64,000 nucleotides of DNA from Streptomyces gossypii (GCF_025165795.1 NZ_JAJAGO010000007.1:124001-188000); one strand, 5' to 3'; positions 24,584-33,925 are shown, counted from the first letter of the stretch. The notes: generated by a model not told the origin, from the sequence alone. Made by a program: numbers and translations.

Positions 24584-26371
24584 ATGCACATTCGTCATCT
24601 TCCTTATCCGGATCCTGGTACGCCCGATGTGCGGTCGGGCCACCACTTCCTTCTCTGGCTGGGGCGGCAGCAGTTGGGTGGCCAGGCCAAGTCGCTGGCG
24701 TGGGGCACCCTTCATCTGCTGTCGGTGGCGGCGCTCCCCCTCGCGGTCGGGCTGGCGGTGCAGGCCGTGGTGGACCGTTCCGGTGAGCGGCTGGCGCTGG
24801 CCGGTGCTCTGATGGCGCTGCTCGGAGCGGGCGCGACGGTGGGCGACACGATGCTGCACCGCACCGCCATCACCAACTGGGTCACCGCGGCAGCCCGGGT
24901 GCAGCAGCTGCTCGCCCGCCGGACGGCCTCGCTGGGCGCGACGCTCACCCAGCGGGTGGCGGCTGGTGAGGTCGTGGCCGTATCCACGGGCGACATCGAG
25001 AAAGTGGGATGGTGCGTCGAGTCGGCCTCCCGCTTCAGCGCCGCACTGCTGGTCTCGCTCTCGGTGTGCGCGGGCCTGATCGCCTACGAACCGGAGCTGG
25101 GCGGCCTGGTGGCCGCCGGACTGCTCGTGCTGACCCTGGTCATACTGCCGATGCTGCCGCGGGCCACCCGGCGGGCCGACCTTCAGCGCGAGAAAGCAGG
25201 CCGGGCCACCGAGTTGGCTGCCGACACGGTGGCCGGACTGCGGGTGCTGCGCGGCATCGGCGGCGAGCAGCTCTTCCTGGAGCGCTACCGCAAGGCATCG
25301 CAGGAGGTACGCGGTTCAGCGGTGCGTACGGCGCGCATGTGGGCGCTGATCGAGGCCGTGCAGGTCGCTCTGCCGGGGCTGTTGCTGATCGCCGTGATCT
25401 GGCAGGGCACCAGGATGACGACGGACGGGCGGCTCGCGGTGGGTGAACTGGTCACCGTGTACGGGGCGGTGACCTTCCTGCTGTTCCCGCTGCGGATGTT
25501 CCAGGAGTTCGCGATGGCCTACTCCTTCTCACGGCCCTCCGCCACCCGGGCGGCCCGGGTCCTGGCGCTGCACCATGCGACGGAGGCCCGTACGGCTGCC
25601 GCGCCGGGCACGGCGGCGGCGCTCCGGCCCGAGGGTGACCTGTACGACCCGGCCAGCGGGGTGCTCGCCGCCGCCGGGCAGCTGACGGCGGTGGTGTGCG
25701 GGGACGCGGACGCGGCGGGGGTGCTCGCCGACCGCCTGGGCGGACACGCCCTCGCCCCCTCCCCGGACGGGGAGGAGGTGCTGCTCGGCGGCGTCGCGCT
25801 GGACGACGCTCCGCTGGACGTCGCGCGCACCGCCGTCCTCGTCCAGGACAAGGATCCCGTGCTGCTCTCCGGGACTCTCGAGGAGCTGATGGATGTGCCC
25901 TCCTCCGGTGAGGTGGCGGTGCGGGACGCGCTGGAGGCGGCCCAGTGCGGTGACGTGCTGGCGGCGCTGGCGCAGGGTTCCCCTGGCACGGACGCCGACC
26001 CGCTGCGGGTACGGATCACCGAGCGGGGCAGATCGCTCTCCGGCGGCCAGCGACAGCGGCTCGCGCTGGCGCGCTCGCTGGTCACCGACCCGGCGGTACT
26101 GGTGCTGGACGAGCCGACGAGTGCCGTCGACTCGCACACCGAGTCCCGGATCGCCACCGCCCTGCACCGGATACGTGCGGGGCGCACGACGGTGGTACTC
26201 ACCTCCAGCCCGCTCGTACTGGACTGCGCGGACCAAGTGCTGCTGGTTCAGGACGGCCGGGTGACGGCCTCCGGGCCACACCGGAAACTGCTGCACACCG
26301 ATGCGGACTACCGCGCCGTCGTCACCCGGCAGACCGACGAGGAACTGACCGAGAGGACCGGCTCCGCATGA
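24584..26371 (+). CDS. ABC exporter subunit A, ATPase with degenerate Walker A and H-loop
   Basis: A protein of 595 residues. Six membrane helices lie in about residues 35-300. In the ATPase domain, the position of Walker A reads AVVCGDADAAGVLADRLGG (about 366-384), with no GxxGxGKS and no lysine. The signature SLSGGQRQRLALARS (about 482) is intact, Walker B VLVLDEPTSAVD (about 505) is intact, and the H-loop position reads VVLTSSPL with no histidine. The subunit therefore probably cannot hydrolyse ATP itself but offers a normal signature to its partner. Its end overlaps the partner gene by four bases (ATGA). The substrate is unknown. The start ATG has only a weak ribosome site. Confidence 0.9.
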   Translation: MHIRHLPYPDPGTPDVRSGHHFLLWLGRQQLGGQAKSLAWGTLHLLSVAALPLAVGLAVQAVVDRSGERLALAGALMALLGAGATVGDTMLHRTAITNWVTAAARVQQLLARRTASLGATLTQRVAAGEVVAVSTGDIEKVGWCVESASRFSAALLVSLSVCAGLIAYEPELGGLVAAGLLVLTLVILPMLPRATRRADLQREKAGRATELAADTVAGLRVLRGIGGEQLFLERYRKASQEVRGSAVRTARMWALIEAVQVALPGLLLIAVIWQGTRMTTDGRLAVGELVTVYGAVTFLLFPLRMFQEFAMAYSFSRPSATRAARVLALHHATEARTAAAPGTAAALRPEGDLYDPASGVLAAAGQLTAVVCGDADAAGVLADRLGGHALAPSPDGEEVLLGGVALDDAPLDVARTAVLVQDKDPVLLSGTLEELMDVPSSGEVAVRDALEAAQCGDVLAALAQGSPGTDADPLRVRITERGRSLSGGQRQRLALARSLVTDPAVLVLDEPTSAVDSHTESRIATALHRIRAGRTTVVLTSSPLVLDCADQVLLVQDGRVTASGPHRKLLHTDADYRAVVTRQTDEELTERTGSA

Positions 26372-28149
26372 TCGGCGTCGCACCACCCGCCTACGACCCG
26401 GCCGCTTCCGAGTCCGTGACCACCCTGCCCGTGGGCACCCCGGCGACCGTACGCGCCTACGTGCGCTTGCTGTTCCGGCGCCACCGGCGGGCCTTCGTCC
26501 TTCTGGTGACGGTCAACGCGATCGCGGTGACCGCCTCCATGGTCGGCCCCTATCTGCTCGGCACCGTTGTCGAGGACCTCGCCGCCGGAGTCGAGGACAT
26601 TCCGCTGGAACGAACGGTCGCGCTGTTCGCCGTCGCGCTGCTGGTCCAGACGGTGTTCATCCGGATGGTCCGGCTGCGCGGAGCGATGCTCGGCGAGGAG
26701 ATGCTGGCGGATCTGCGCGAGGACTTCCTCGTACGGTCCGTCGGGCTGCCGCCGGGAGTGCTGGAACGCGCCGGGACGGGAGACCTGCTCTCCCGGATCA
26801 CCACCGACATCGACCGGCTGGCAAACGCCATGCGCGAGGCGGTTCCGCAGCTCGCGATCGGCGTCGTATGGGCCGCGCTGCTGCTCGGGGCGCTCACCGT
26901 CACGGCGCCGCCGCTCGCGCTGGCCGTGCTGATCGCGCTGCCGGTGCTGATCACCGGCTGCCGCTGGTACTACCGGCGGGCACCGGCCGCCTACCGCTCG
27001 GAGGCCGCCGGGTACGCCGCCGTGGCCGGTGCGCTTGCCGAGACGGTGGACGCGGGCCGGACGGTGGAGGCCCACCGGCTGGGCGCCCGCCGCATCGGCC
27101 TGTCCGAGCAGCGCATCGCGGAGTGGACCGCGTGGGAACGGTACACGCTCTGGCTGCGCACGATCATCTTTCCCACCCTCAACCTCAGCAACGTGCTGGT
27201 GCTGGGCTCGGTGCTGATGCTCGGCGGCGTGTTCGTGCTGGAGGGCTGGATCTCGGTCGGTCAGCTGACGACCGGCGCGCTGTTCTCCCAGATGCTGTTC
27301 GAGCCGGTGAGCCTGATCCTGCGCTGGTACGACGAACTGCAGGTCGCCCAGGTGTCGTTGGCCCGCCTGGTGGGGGTGCGCGAGATCGAGCCGGACAGCG
27401 GCGACGGTGCCCTCTCGCCCGACGGCCGCCGGATGCAGGCGGACGAGGTGCGCTTCGGCTACCACGAAGGGGCCGACGTCCTGCACGGTGTGACGCTCGA
27501 CGTACCGCCGGGCACCCGGGTGGCACTCGTCGGACCGTCCGGCGCGGGCAAGTCCACGCTGGGGCGGCTGCTCGCCGGGATCTACGGGCCGCGCGAGGGC
27601 GAGGTGACACTCGGCGGCGCGGAGCTGTCCCGGATGCCCGCCGAGCGGGTGCGCCGGCACGTGGCGCTCGTCAACCAGGAGCACCATGTCTTCGTCGGCT
27701 CCCTCCGGGAGAACCTGCTGCTTGCCCGTACGGACGCGGACGACAGCGAACTGCGGGCAGCGCTCGGTGCTGTGGGCGCCGATGACTGGGCGGATGGCCT
27801 GACGGACGGGCTGGACACCGAGGTCGGCTCCGGCGGAGTCGCCGTCACCCCCGCACAGGCGCAGCAGATCGCACTGGCCCGGCTCGTCCTCGCCGACCCG
27901 CACACCCTCGTGCTGGACGAGGCGACCTCGCTGCTGGATCCGCGCGCGGCACGGCACCTGGAGCGCTCACTGGCCCAGGTGCTCGAGGGGCGCACGGTCG
28001 TCGCCATCGCCCACCGGCTGCACACCGCGCACGACGCGGATGTGATCGCGGTCGTCGAACAGGGCACGATCAGCGAACTGGGCAGCCACGACACCCTGGT
28101 CGCGGCCGACGGCGCCTACGCGGCCCTGTGGCGGTCCTGGCACGGCTAG
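26368..28149 (+). CDS. ABC exporter subunit B, ATPase with degenerate signature motif
   Basis: A protein of 593 residues: six membrane helices (residues about 35-310), then an ATPase domain with intact Walker A (VALVGPSGAGKSTLGRLL, about 388), Q-loop region (NQEHHVFVGSL), Walker B (LVLDEATSLLD, about 514) and H-loop (AIAHRLHTAHDAD). The signature reads VAVTPAQAQQIALARLVL instead of LSGGQ. It complements subunit A: its Walker A with A's signature makes one complete ATP site, while the other site is degenerate on both faces. An obligate heterodimer is therefore expected. ATGA coupling supports one-to-one synthesis. Confidence 0.92.
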   Translation: MIGVAPPAYDPAASESVTTLPVGTPATVRAYVRLLFRRHRRAFVLLVTVNAIAVTASMVGPYLLGTVVEDLAAGVEDIPLERTVALFAVALLVQTVFIRMVRLRGAMLGEEMLADLREDFLVRSVGLPPGVLERAGTGDLLSRITTDIDRLANAMREAVPQLAIGVVWAALLLGALTVTAPPLALAVLIALPVLITGCRWYYRRAPAAYRSEAAGYAAVAGALAETVDAGRTVEAHRLGARRIGLSEQRIAEWTAWERYTLWLRTIIFPTLNLSNVLVLGSVLMLGGVFVLEGWISVGQLTTGALFSQMLFEPVSLILRWYDELQVAQVSLARLVGVREIEPDSGDGALSPDGRRMQADEVRFGYHEGADVLHGVTLDVPPGTRVALVGPSGAGKSTLGRLLAGIYGPREGEVTLGGAELSRMPAERVRRHVALVNQEHHVFVGSLRENLLLARTDADDSELRAALGAVGADDWADGLTDGLDTEVGSGGVAVTPAQAQQIALARLVLADPHTLVLDEATSLLDPRAARHLERSLAQVLEGRTVVAIAHRLHTAHDADVIAVVEQGTISELGSHDTLVAADGAYAALWRSWHG

Positions 28150-28194
28150 GGTCCGCGCCGCACAGCCGGGTGGGCGACCTGGTCACGGTGGTCC

Positions 28195-28986
28195 TCAGAA
28201 GGGGTTGAGGGCCACCAGACCGCCCGCGCCGCCCAGCAGCATGAACAGCGGCATCAGTATCTTCACCTCGACCCACGCCCCGGCACGGAAGCGCATGAAA
28301 CGCGGGGTGCCCAGCGGATACCAGCGCTTGCCCCCTATCCGGATCGGCCACAGGATCGGGCAGCCGGACACCGTCAGCGCGTCTCCGACGCTGTGCACAA
28401 GGGCGCCGAGCACCACCGGCAGGCCCAGCCACAAGTACTCCTGGCCGTCCGCGTGGAACAGCCAGTCCGCGCCGTTGCCCGGTTTGGCGAGCACGTCGGC
28501 CAGGATCCAGGCCGAGGCGGCCCCGAGCAGCCAGACCAGCACGTCGCTGGAGACCCGGGCCATCCGCCACAGCAGGCCCTCGACGGCGAGCACCACATGT
28601 ATGAAGAGGATGACCAGCACCGCCCAGCGGCCCCCGGTGACGGCCGCCGCCGAGAACCCGGCGCCGATGAGCACGGCCCAGACCCAGGTGTGGGTGAGCG
28701 TGCGGTGGCCGCCGGAGCGGCGCCGCTCACCACTGGTCCTGGTCCCGTTGTAGACGGCCTGCGACAGCTTGTCGATCACCCCGCACAGCACGCGGGAGAT
28801 CGGCCCGAAGGCACGCGAGATCGTCGCCGACTTGTGGTCGAGATCCGGTGCCAGCGCCGCACCCGCGCAGATCAGCGTGCCGATGACGAGCACCGGCCAC
28901 GGCATCCGGTGATCCAGTGCGGCTGCCGCCGCGCCCACCCCCAGCCAGGCCGCCGCTCCGGAGAGCGAGTGCGCTGGTCCCATCAT
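28195..28986 (-). CDS. YdjM-like membrane-bound metal-dependent hydrolase
   Basis: A protein of 263 residues from the ATG at 28986, preceded by GGGATAAGG. It opens with GPAHSLSGAAAWLGV, a hydrophobic start, then ALAPDLDHKSATISRAFG and GGHRTLTHTWVWAVL, which carry the conserved Asp and His ligands of the YdjM/PF04307 family. Several further membrane helices follow (WAVLVILFIHVVLAVEGLL, VLVWLLGAASAWILADVL, YLWLGLPVVLGALVHSVGDAL). Substrate is unknown; E. coli YdjM is SOS-regulated. It faces the helicase gene head to head. Confidence 0.85.
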   Translation of the reverse strand: MMGPAHSLSGAAAWLGVGAAAAALDHRMPWPVLVIGTLICAGAALAPDLDHKSATISRAFGPISRVLCGVIDKLSQAVYNGTRTSGERRRSGGHRTLTHTWVWAVLIGAGFSAAAVTGGRWAVLVILFIHVVLAVEGLLWRMARVSSDVLVWLLGAASAWILADVLAKPGNGADWLFHADGQEYLWLGLPVVLGALVHSVGDALTVSGCPILWPIRIGGKRWYPLGTPRFMRFRAGAWVEVKILMPLFMLLGGAGGLVALNPF

Positions 28987-29151
28987 CCTTATCCCACCCC
29001 TGTGTTGAGCTGTCCCGCCAGTGCCCCGGTCGCGGCACGGGCACCGCCCGCCGACCGCAGTGCGCCCAGGGAGCGACTCAGCGTAGCCTCCAGTGATCAC
29101 CGCAGCCTCACCGGTTCTCGGAATCGGACCGCGGAAGGGCAAGATGGGGGT

Positions 29152-31677
29152 GTGACAGCCACCCTTATCGATCAGATGCCGCCCGAAGCCGACCCCGACG
29201 CTCTCTTCGAGACCTTCTCCGCCTGGGCGGAGGAGCAGGGGATCTCGTTGTACCCGGCCCAGGAGGAAGCGCTCATCGAGGTGGTGTCCGGGGCGAACGT
29301 CATCCTGTCGACCCCGACCGGCTCGGGAAAGAGCCTGGTCGCCGCGGGTGCGCACTTCGCCGCACTCGCCCGGGACCAGGTGACCTTCTACACCGCGCCG
29401 ATCAAGGCCCTGGTGTCGGAGAAGTTCTTCGATCTGTGCAAGCTCTTCGGCACCGAGAACGTCGGCATGCTGACCGGTGACGCGTCCGTGAACGCCGACG
29501 CCCCGGTCATCTGCTGCACCGCCGAGGTCCTGGCATCCATCGCTCTGCGTGACGGCCCGAACGCCGACATCGGCCAGGTCGTGATGGACGAGTTCCATTT
29601 CTACGCGGAGCCGGACCGCGGGTGGGCGTGGCAGATCCCGCTGCTGGAGCTGCCGCACGCGCAGTTCATCCTGATGTCGGCGACGCTCGGCGACGTGAGC
29701 CGCTTCAAGGAGGACCTGACCCGCCGCACGGGGCGGGAGACCGCGGTCGTACGCTCCGCCACGCGGCCTGTGCCGCTCTCCTACGAATACCGCACGACCG
29801 GCCTCACCGAGACCCTGACGGAGCTGCTGGAAACCCACCAGGCTCCCGTCTACATCGTCCACTTCACCCAGGCACAGGCCGTGGAGCGGGCACAGGCGCT
29901 GATGAGCATCAACATGTGCACGCGGGCCGAGAAGGACCAGATCGCCCAGCTCATCGGCGCGTTCCGCTTCACCACGGGCTTCGGCCGCAACCTCTCCCGC
30001 TACGTCCGCCACGGCATCGGGGTGCACCACGCCGGGATGCTGCCGAAGTACCGGCGGCTGGTGGAGCGGCTGGCCCAGGCGGGGCTGCTGAAGGTCATCT
30101 GCGGCACGGACACGCTCGGGGTCGGTGTCAACGTCCCCATCCGCACCGTGCTGTTCACGGCGCTCAGCAAGTACGACGGCACGCGCGTCCGTACGCTGCG
30201 GGCCCGCGAGTTCCACCAGATCGCGGGCCGCGCCGGGCGGGCCGGTTACGACACCGCCGGGCTCGTCGTCGCCCAGGCCCCCGAGCATGTCGTCGAGAAC
30301 GAGAAGGCGCTCGCCAAGGCCGGTGACGACCCGAAGAAGCGCCGCAAGGTCGTCCGCAAGAAGGCGCCGGAGGGCTTCGTCAACTGGAGCGAGCAGACCT
30401 TCGAGAAGCTGATCGCCTCCGACCCCGAGCCGCTGAACTCCCGCTTCCGGGTCACCCACGCGATGCTGCTGTCCGTCATCGCGCGGCCCGGTGATCCGTT
30501 CACCGCGATGCGGAAGCTGCTGGAGGACAACCACGAGGACCGCCGTTCGCAGCTGCGGCACATCCGCCGGGCCATCGCCATCTACCGCTCCCTGCTGGAC
30601 GGCGGGGTCGTGGAGCAGCTGGACGAGAGCGCGGCCGGGCCCGACGGGCGCCGCATCCGGCTCACCGTCGACCTCCAGCAGGACTTCGCGCTCAACCAGC
30701 CGCTTTCCACCTTCGCGCTCGCCGCGTTCGAGCTGCTGGAGCCTGATTCGCCGTCCTACGCGCTGGACATGGTCTCGGTCGTCGAGTCGACCCTGGACGA
30801 CCCGAGGCAGATCCTCGCCGCGCAGACGAACAAGGCAAGAGGCGAGGCCATCGGCCAGATGAAGGCGGACGGCATCGAGTACGAGGAGCGGATGGAGCGG
30901 CTGATGGACATCAGCTACCCCCAGCCGCTGGAGGAGCTGCTCTTCCACGCCTACGGCGTCTACCGCAAGTCGCACCCCTGGGTGGGTGACCATCCGCTCT
31001 CGCCCAAATCCGTGATCCGGGACATGTACGAACGGGCGATGACGTTCACGGAGTTCGTCGGCCACTACGAACTCGCCCGCACCGAGGGCATCGTGCTGCG
31101 CTATCTGGCCAGCGCCTACAAGGCGTTGCAGCACACCGTGCCGGACGATCTCAAGTCCGAGGACTTCCAGGACATCATCGAGTGGCTGGGCGAGATGGTC
31201 CGCCAGGTCGACTCCAGCCTGCTGGACGAGTGGGAGCAGCTGGCCAATCCCGAGGACGAGACGGCCGAGGAGGCGCAGGAACGCGCCGACCAGGTCAAAC
31301 CCGTCACCGCCAACCCGCGTGCCTTCCGCGTCCTGGTGCGCAACGCACTGTTCCGCCGGGTGGAGCTGGCGGCGCTGGACAAGGTACGGGAACTCGGCGA
31401 GCTGGACGGCGACTCCGGCTGGGACGCCGACGCCTGGGCCCAGGCGATGGACGGCTACTGGGAGGAGTACGACGATCTGGGAACCGGCCCCGACGCCCGC
31501 GGCCCCAAACTGCTGCGGATCGAGGAGGAACCGGCCGAGCGGCTGTGGCGCGTCCGCCAGACGTTCGCCGACCCGAACGGCGACCATGACTGGGGCATCT
31601 CCGCCGCGGTCGACCTGACCGCCTCCGACGAGGAGGGCCAGGCAGTCATCAAGGTCCTCGACGTCGGCAAGCTCTGA
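29152..31677 (+). CDS. DEAD/DEAH-box helicase with DUF3516 tail
   Basis: A protein of 841 residues. Motif I is STPTGSGKSLVAAGAH (about residue 55), motif II VVMDEFHFYAEPDRG (about 145), motif III LMSATLGDVS, motif VI FHQIAGRAGRAGYD (about 355). The C-terminal half has the DUF3516 domain of actinobacterial SKI2-like helicases (EGFVNWSEQTFEKLI, HAMLLSVIARPGDPF, QPLEELLFHAYGVYRKSHPW). Such proteins are thought to unwind RNA or DNA in nucleic-acid quality control. The GTG at 29152 matches the domain start. It is divergent from the hydrolase gene at 28986 and is followed by a strong hairpin. Confidence 0.93.
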   Translation: MTATLIDQMPPEADPDALFETFSAWAEEQGISLYPAQEEALIEVVSGANVILSTPTGSGKSLVAAGAHFAALARDQVTFYTAPIKALVSEKFFDLCKLFGTENVGMLTGDASVNADAPVICCTAEVLASIALRDGPNADIGQVVMDEFHFYAEPDRGWAWQIPLLELPHAQFILMSATLGDVSRFKEDLTRRTGRETAVVRSATRPVPLSYEYRTTGLTETLTELLETHQAPVYIVHFTQAQAVERAQALMSINMCTRAEKDQIAQLIGAFRFTTGFGRNLSRYVRHGIGVHHAGMLPKYRRLVERLAQAGLLKVICGTDTLGVGVNVPIRTVLFTALSKYDGTRVRTLRAREFHQIAGRAGRAGYDTAGLVVAQAPEHVVENEKALAKAGDDPKKRRKVVRKKAPEGFVNWSEQTFEKLIASDPEPLNSRFRVTHAMLLSVIARPGDPFTAMRKLLEDNHEDRRSQLRHIRRAIAIYRSLLDGGVVEQLDESAAGPDGRRIRLTVDLQQDFALNQPLSTFALAAFELLEPDSPSYALDMVSVVESTLDDPRQILAAQTNKARGEAIGQMKADGIEYEERMERLMDISYPQPLEELLFHAYGVYRKSHPWVGDHPLSPKSVIRDMYERAMTFTEFVGHYELARTEGIVLRYLASAYKALQHTVPDDLKSEDFQDIIEWLGEMVRQVDSSLLDEWEQLANPEDETAEEAQERADQVKPVTANPRAFRVLVRNALFRRVELAALDKVRELGELDGDSGWDADAWAQAMDGYWEEYDDLGTGPDARGPKLLRIEEEPAERLWRVRQTFADPNGDHDWGISAAVDLTASDEEGQAVIKVLDVGKL

Positions 31678-31732
31678 GGCGCGTCTGCCGGCCGTCGAGT
31701 CCAGCGAACGATCTGTGAGCCGTCGCCGCATC

Positions 31733-31780
31733 TGAGAAGCTGTTGTCCTACCCCCACCGGGGTAGGACAACAGCTTCTCA
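31733..31780. terminator. Long perfect hairpin, probable terminator or inserted palindrome
   Basis: Two perfect 22-base arms (31733-31754 and 31759-31780, each containing GCTGTTGTCCTACCCC or its complement) enclose a four-base loop CACC. It lies 56 bases after the helicase stop. There is no T-run, but many Streptomyces terminators lack one. The stem is AT-richer and longer than usual, so a small mobile palindrome is an alternative. Confidence 0.65.
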
Positions 31781-31854
31781 GGGGCACCCCGCGGCGTTCT
31801 GCCAGTGGCAGAACACCGGCCCGAGCGGGCTCGACGATCACTACGGTCAGTCGC

Positions 31855-32580
31855 ATGACAACGATTACCACGCGCACGATCGAGTACCCGGCCGACGGTC
31901 TACCGATGATCGGGTACCTCGCGCTCCCGAACGGCGCCGATCGCCGGCCCGCGGTGCTGCTCGGCCCGGAGGGCCCCGGACCCGGCGACGTCGAGCGCCG
32001 CCGGGCCGATGCGCTCGCCGAGCTGGGATATGTGGCGCTGGCCTTCGACCTCCACGGCGGACGCTATCTGGGCGACCCCGAGGAGATGCTGGCCCGTTGC
32101 ATGCCGCTGCTCGCCGACCCCGGCCGGATGCGGGGCATCGGCCACGCGGCGCTCGACGTGCTGCGCGACGAACCGCGGACCGACTCCGACCGGATCGCCG
32201 CCGTCGGCTACGGCACGGGGGGCGCCATCGGGCTGGAACTCGGGCGCGACGGCGTCGACCTGCGCGCGATCGGGACAGTCAACGCACTGACCACGGGCCG
32301 AGCGGCCGAGACGGCGCGCATCCGCTGCCCGGTGTGGGCCGGGGTCGGGTCGGAGGACCCGATCATGCCGCCCGCACAACGGGACGCGTTCACCGCCGAG
32401 ATGCAGGCCGCGGGCGTCGACTGGCGCCTCGTCGTCTACGGCGGCGCCCTGCACGCCTTCCACCACCCGCCGGTCGACCAGCCCGTGCTGCCCGGCGTCG
32501 GCTACCACCCACGGCACGCGCGGCGAGCCTGGCGCGACGTCGTCGACCTGCTTGCCGAGTGCCTGCCCGTCTCGGAGTGA
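31855..32580 (+). CDS. Dienelactone hydrolase family protein, nucleophile replaced
   Basis: A protein of 241 residues with the alpha/beta-hydrolase fold of the DLH family: RTIEYPADGLPMIGYLALP, PAVLLGPEGPGPGDVERRRA, YVALAFDLHGGRYLGD, then the nucleophile elbow IAAVGYGTGGAIGLELGRD, WAGVGSEDPIMP (Asp) and GGALHAFHHP (His). The elbow normally reads GxCxGG or GxSxGG; here the nucleophile place is glycine (GYGTGG). Asp and His are kept. It may be inactive as a hydrolase or use another mechanism. No partner gene is coupled to it. Confidence 0.85.
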   Translation: MTTITTRTIEYPADGLPMIGYLALPNGADRRPAVLLGPEGPGPGDVERRRADALAELGYVALAFDLHGGRYLGDPEEMLARCMPLLADPGRMRGIGHAALDVLRDEPRTDSDRIAAVGYGTGGAIGLELGRDGVDLRAIGTVNALTTGRAAETARIRCPVWAGVGSEDPIMPPAQRDAFTAEMQAAGVDWRLVVYGGALHAFHHPPVDQPVLPGVGYHPRHARRAWRDVVDLLAECLPVSE

Positions 32581-32764
32581 TCTGACCGGCAACCGCGATT
32601 CCACTCGGCCACGGGCAAGACCACATGAGACGGGACACCGGTACTCCGGCCAGCCAAGACCGCCAGGGCGGACTCCCGGGACCGCAGCCCCGGTTCCCTG
32701 GCAGTCTCTGGCACCGCTCATCGGCACCGCTGCCGTCTTGTCAGATGCCGTAGGGCGGCATCCC

Positions 32765-33157
32765 TCAGGGAGTGTCCCGAGTGCCGACCCCGAGGTGCTC
32801 GCCGACCCGGTTGACCAGCAGCGTCATCTCGTACGCGACCTGCCCGATGTCGGCGTCCGCCCCCGCCAGCACGCACAGGCAACTCCCGTCGCCCGCAGCG
32901 GTGACGAAGAGCACGCCTTCGTCGAACTCGATCATCGTCTGCCGTACCCGCCCCGCCCGGAAGTGCTCGCCCGAGCCTTTCGCGAGACTGTGCAGACCGG
33001 AGGAGACCGCCGCCAGATGCTCCGCGTCCGCCCGGTCCAGACTCTCGTTCTTCGCCGTCACCAACCCATCGTTGGAGAGGACGAGCGCATGACGGACGAA
33101 CGATATCCGCTGCGTCAGATCATCCAGCAACCAATCGAGGCTTGCGTTCAGTGCCAT
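32765..33157 (-). CDS. Roadblock/LC7 domain protein, orphan conservon-type
   Basis: A protein of 130 residues from the ATG at 33157, with a GGGGGA site upstream. The sequence LDWLLDDLTQRISFVRHALVLS, then NDGLVTAKNESLDRADAEHLAAV, FRAGRVRQTMIEFDEGVLFV and DGSCLCVLAGADADIGQVAYE is the Streptomyces Roadblock subgroup. In conservons (cvn operons) this protein works with a sensor kinase, a DUF742 protein and a small GTPase to regulate development. None of those partners is beside it here, so it is a stand-alone copy. It is divergent from the methyltransferase at 33272. Confidence 0.9.
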   Translation of the reverse strand: MALNASLDWLLDDLTQRISFVRHALVLSNDGLVTAKNESLDRADAEHLAAVSSGLHSLAKGSGEHFRAGRVRQTMIEFDEGVLFVTAAGDGSCLCVLAGADADIGQVAYEMTLLVNRVGEHLGVGTRDTP

Positions 33158-33271
33158 CCCCGTGTCCCCCTTCTCCTTGGCAACCGCCGTGCCACCCTTA
33201 CCCACGACGGCACGGTGGGCAACCTCCCCGGCCCCGCACACCAGAACTCTGACCGGATGGAGACCTCCCCA

Positions 33272-33925
33272 ATGGACCACGAGACGACCGCCGAAGTGAC
33301 CGGAATCCAGGAGTTCTTCACCGAACGGGCGACCGGCTGGGACGCGCGCTTCGCCGAGGACGGCCCAGCCTACCGGGCGGCGGTGGACGCGCTCGGCATG
33401 CACCCCGGGGACACCGTGCTCGACGCGGGCTGCGGCACCGGCAGAGCACTGGAGCCGCTGCGCGCCGCCGTCGGCCCGCACGGCACCGTCCTGGGTGCCG
33501 ACGTCACTCCTGCAATGCTCTCGGAGGCAGCTCGCGCCGGGCGGCGGCAGGCCGGGACGCTGCTGCTCGCCGACGCGGCCCGGCTGCCGCTGCGTGACGG
33601 CTCCGTCGACGCGGTGTTCGCAGCCGGGCTGCTCGGCCATCTGCCTCGGCCGCAGGCGGGCGTGCGGGAGCTGGCGCGCGTGGTGCGCGAGGGCGGCTCG
33701 CTGGCACTCTTCCATCCCGTCGGACGAGCGGCGCTGGCGGCCCGCAAAGGCAGACGCCTGGCACCGGAGGATCTGCGGGCGGAGCCCAACCTCCGCCCGC
33801 TGCTGGCGGCCGGGGGATGGCGGATGACGTCGTACACGGACGAGGCGGCGTGCTTTCTTGTCCTGGCCACTCGGCAGTCCAGCTCCTCGGACCCAGGCCG
33901 ACCCCGGCCGCGTGACCGGGCCTGA
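33272..33925 (+). CDS. Class I SAM-dependent methyltransferase
   Basis: A protein of 217 residues. Motif I is TVLDAGCGTGRALEPL (about residue 45), followed by VLGADVTPAML (motif II acid) and LLLADAARLPLRDGSVDAVF and REGGSLALFHPVG, matching UbiE/type 11 methyltransferases. The substrate is unknown. A start at 33272 has GGAG nine bases upstream; an in-frame ATG at 33257 lacks a ribosome site. The C-terminal tail is low in complexity (SSSSDPGRPRPRDRA). Confidence 0.87.
   Translation: MDHETTAEVTGIQEFFTERATGWDARFAEDGPAYRAAVDALGMHPGDTVLDAGCGTGRALEPLRAAVGPHGTVLGADVTPAMLSEAARAGRRQAGTLLLADAARLPLRDGSVDAVFAAGLLGHLPRPQAGVRELARVVREGGSLALFHPVGRAALAARKGRRLAPEDLRAEPNLRPLLAAGGWRMTSYTDEAACFLVLATRQSSSSDPGRPRPRDRA

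Noticed and set aside
32552..33256. Upstream extension of the methyltransferase frame
   Set aside because: The frame is open but lies antisense to the Roadblock gene and lacks motifs; the ribosome site places the start at 33272.
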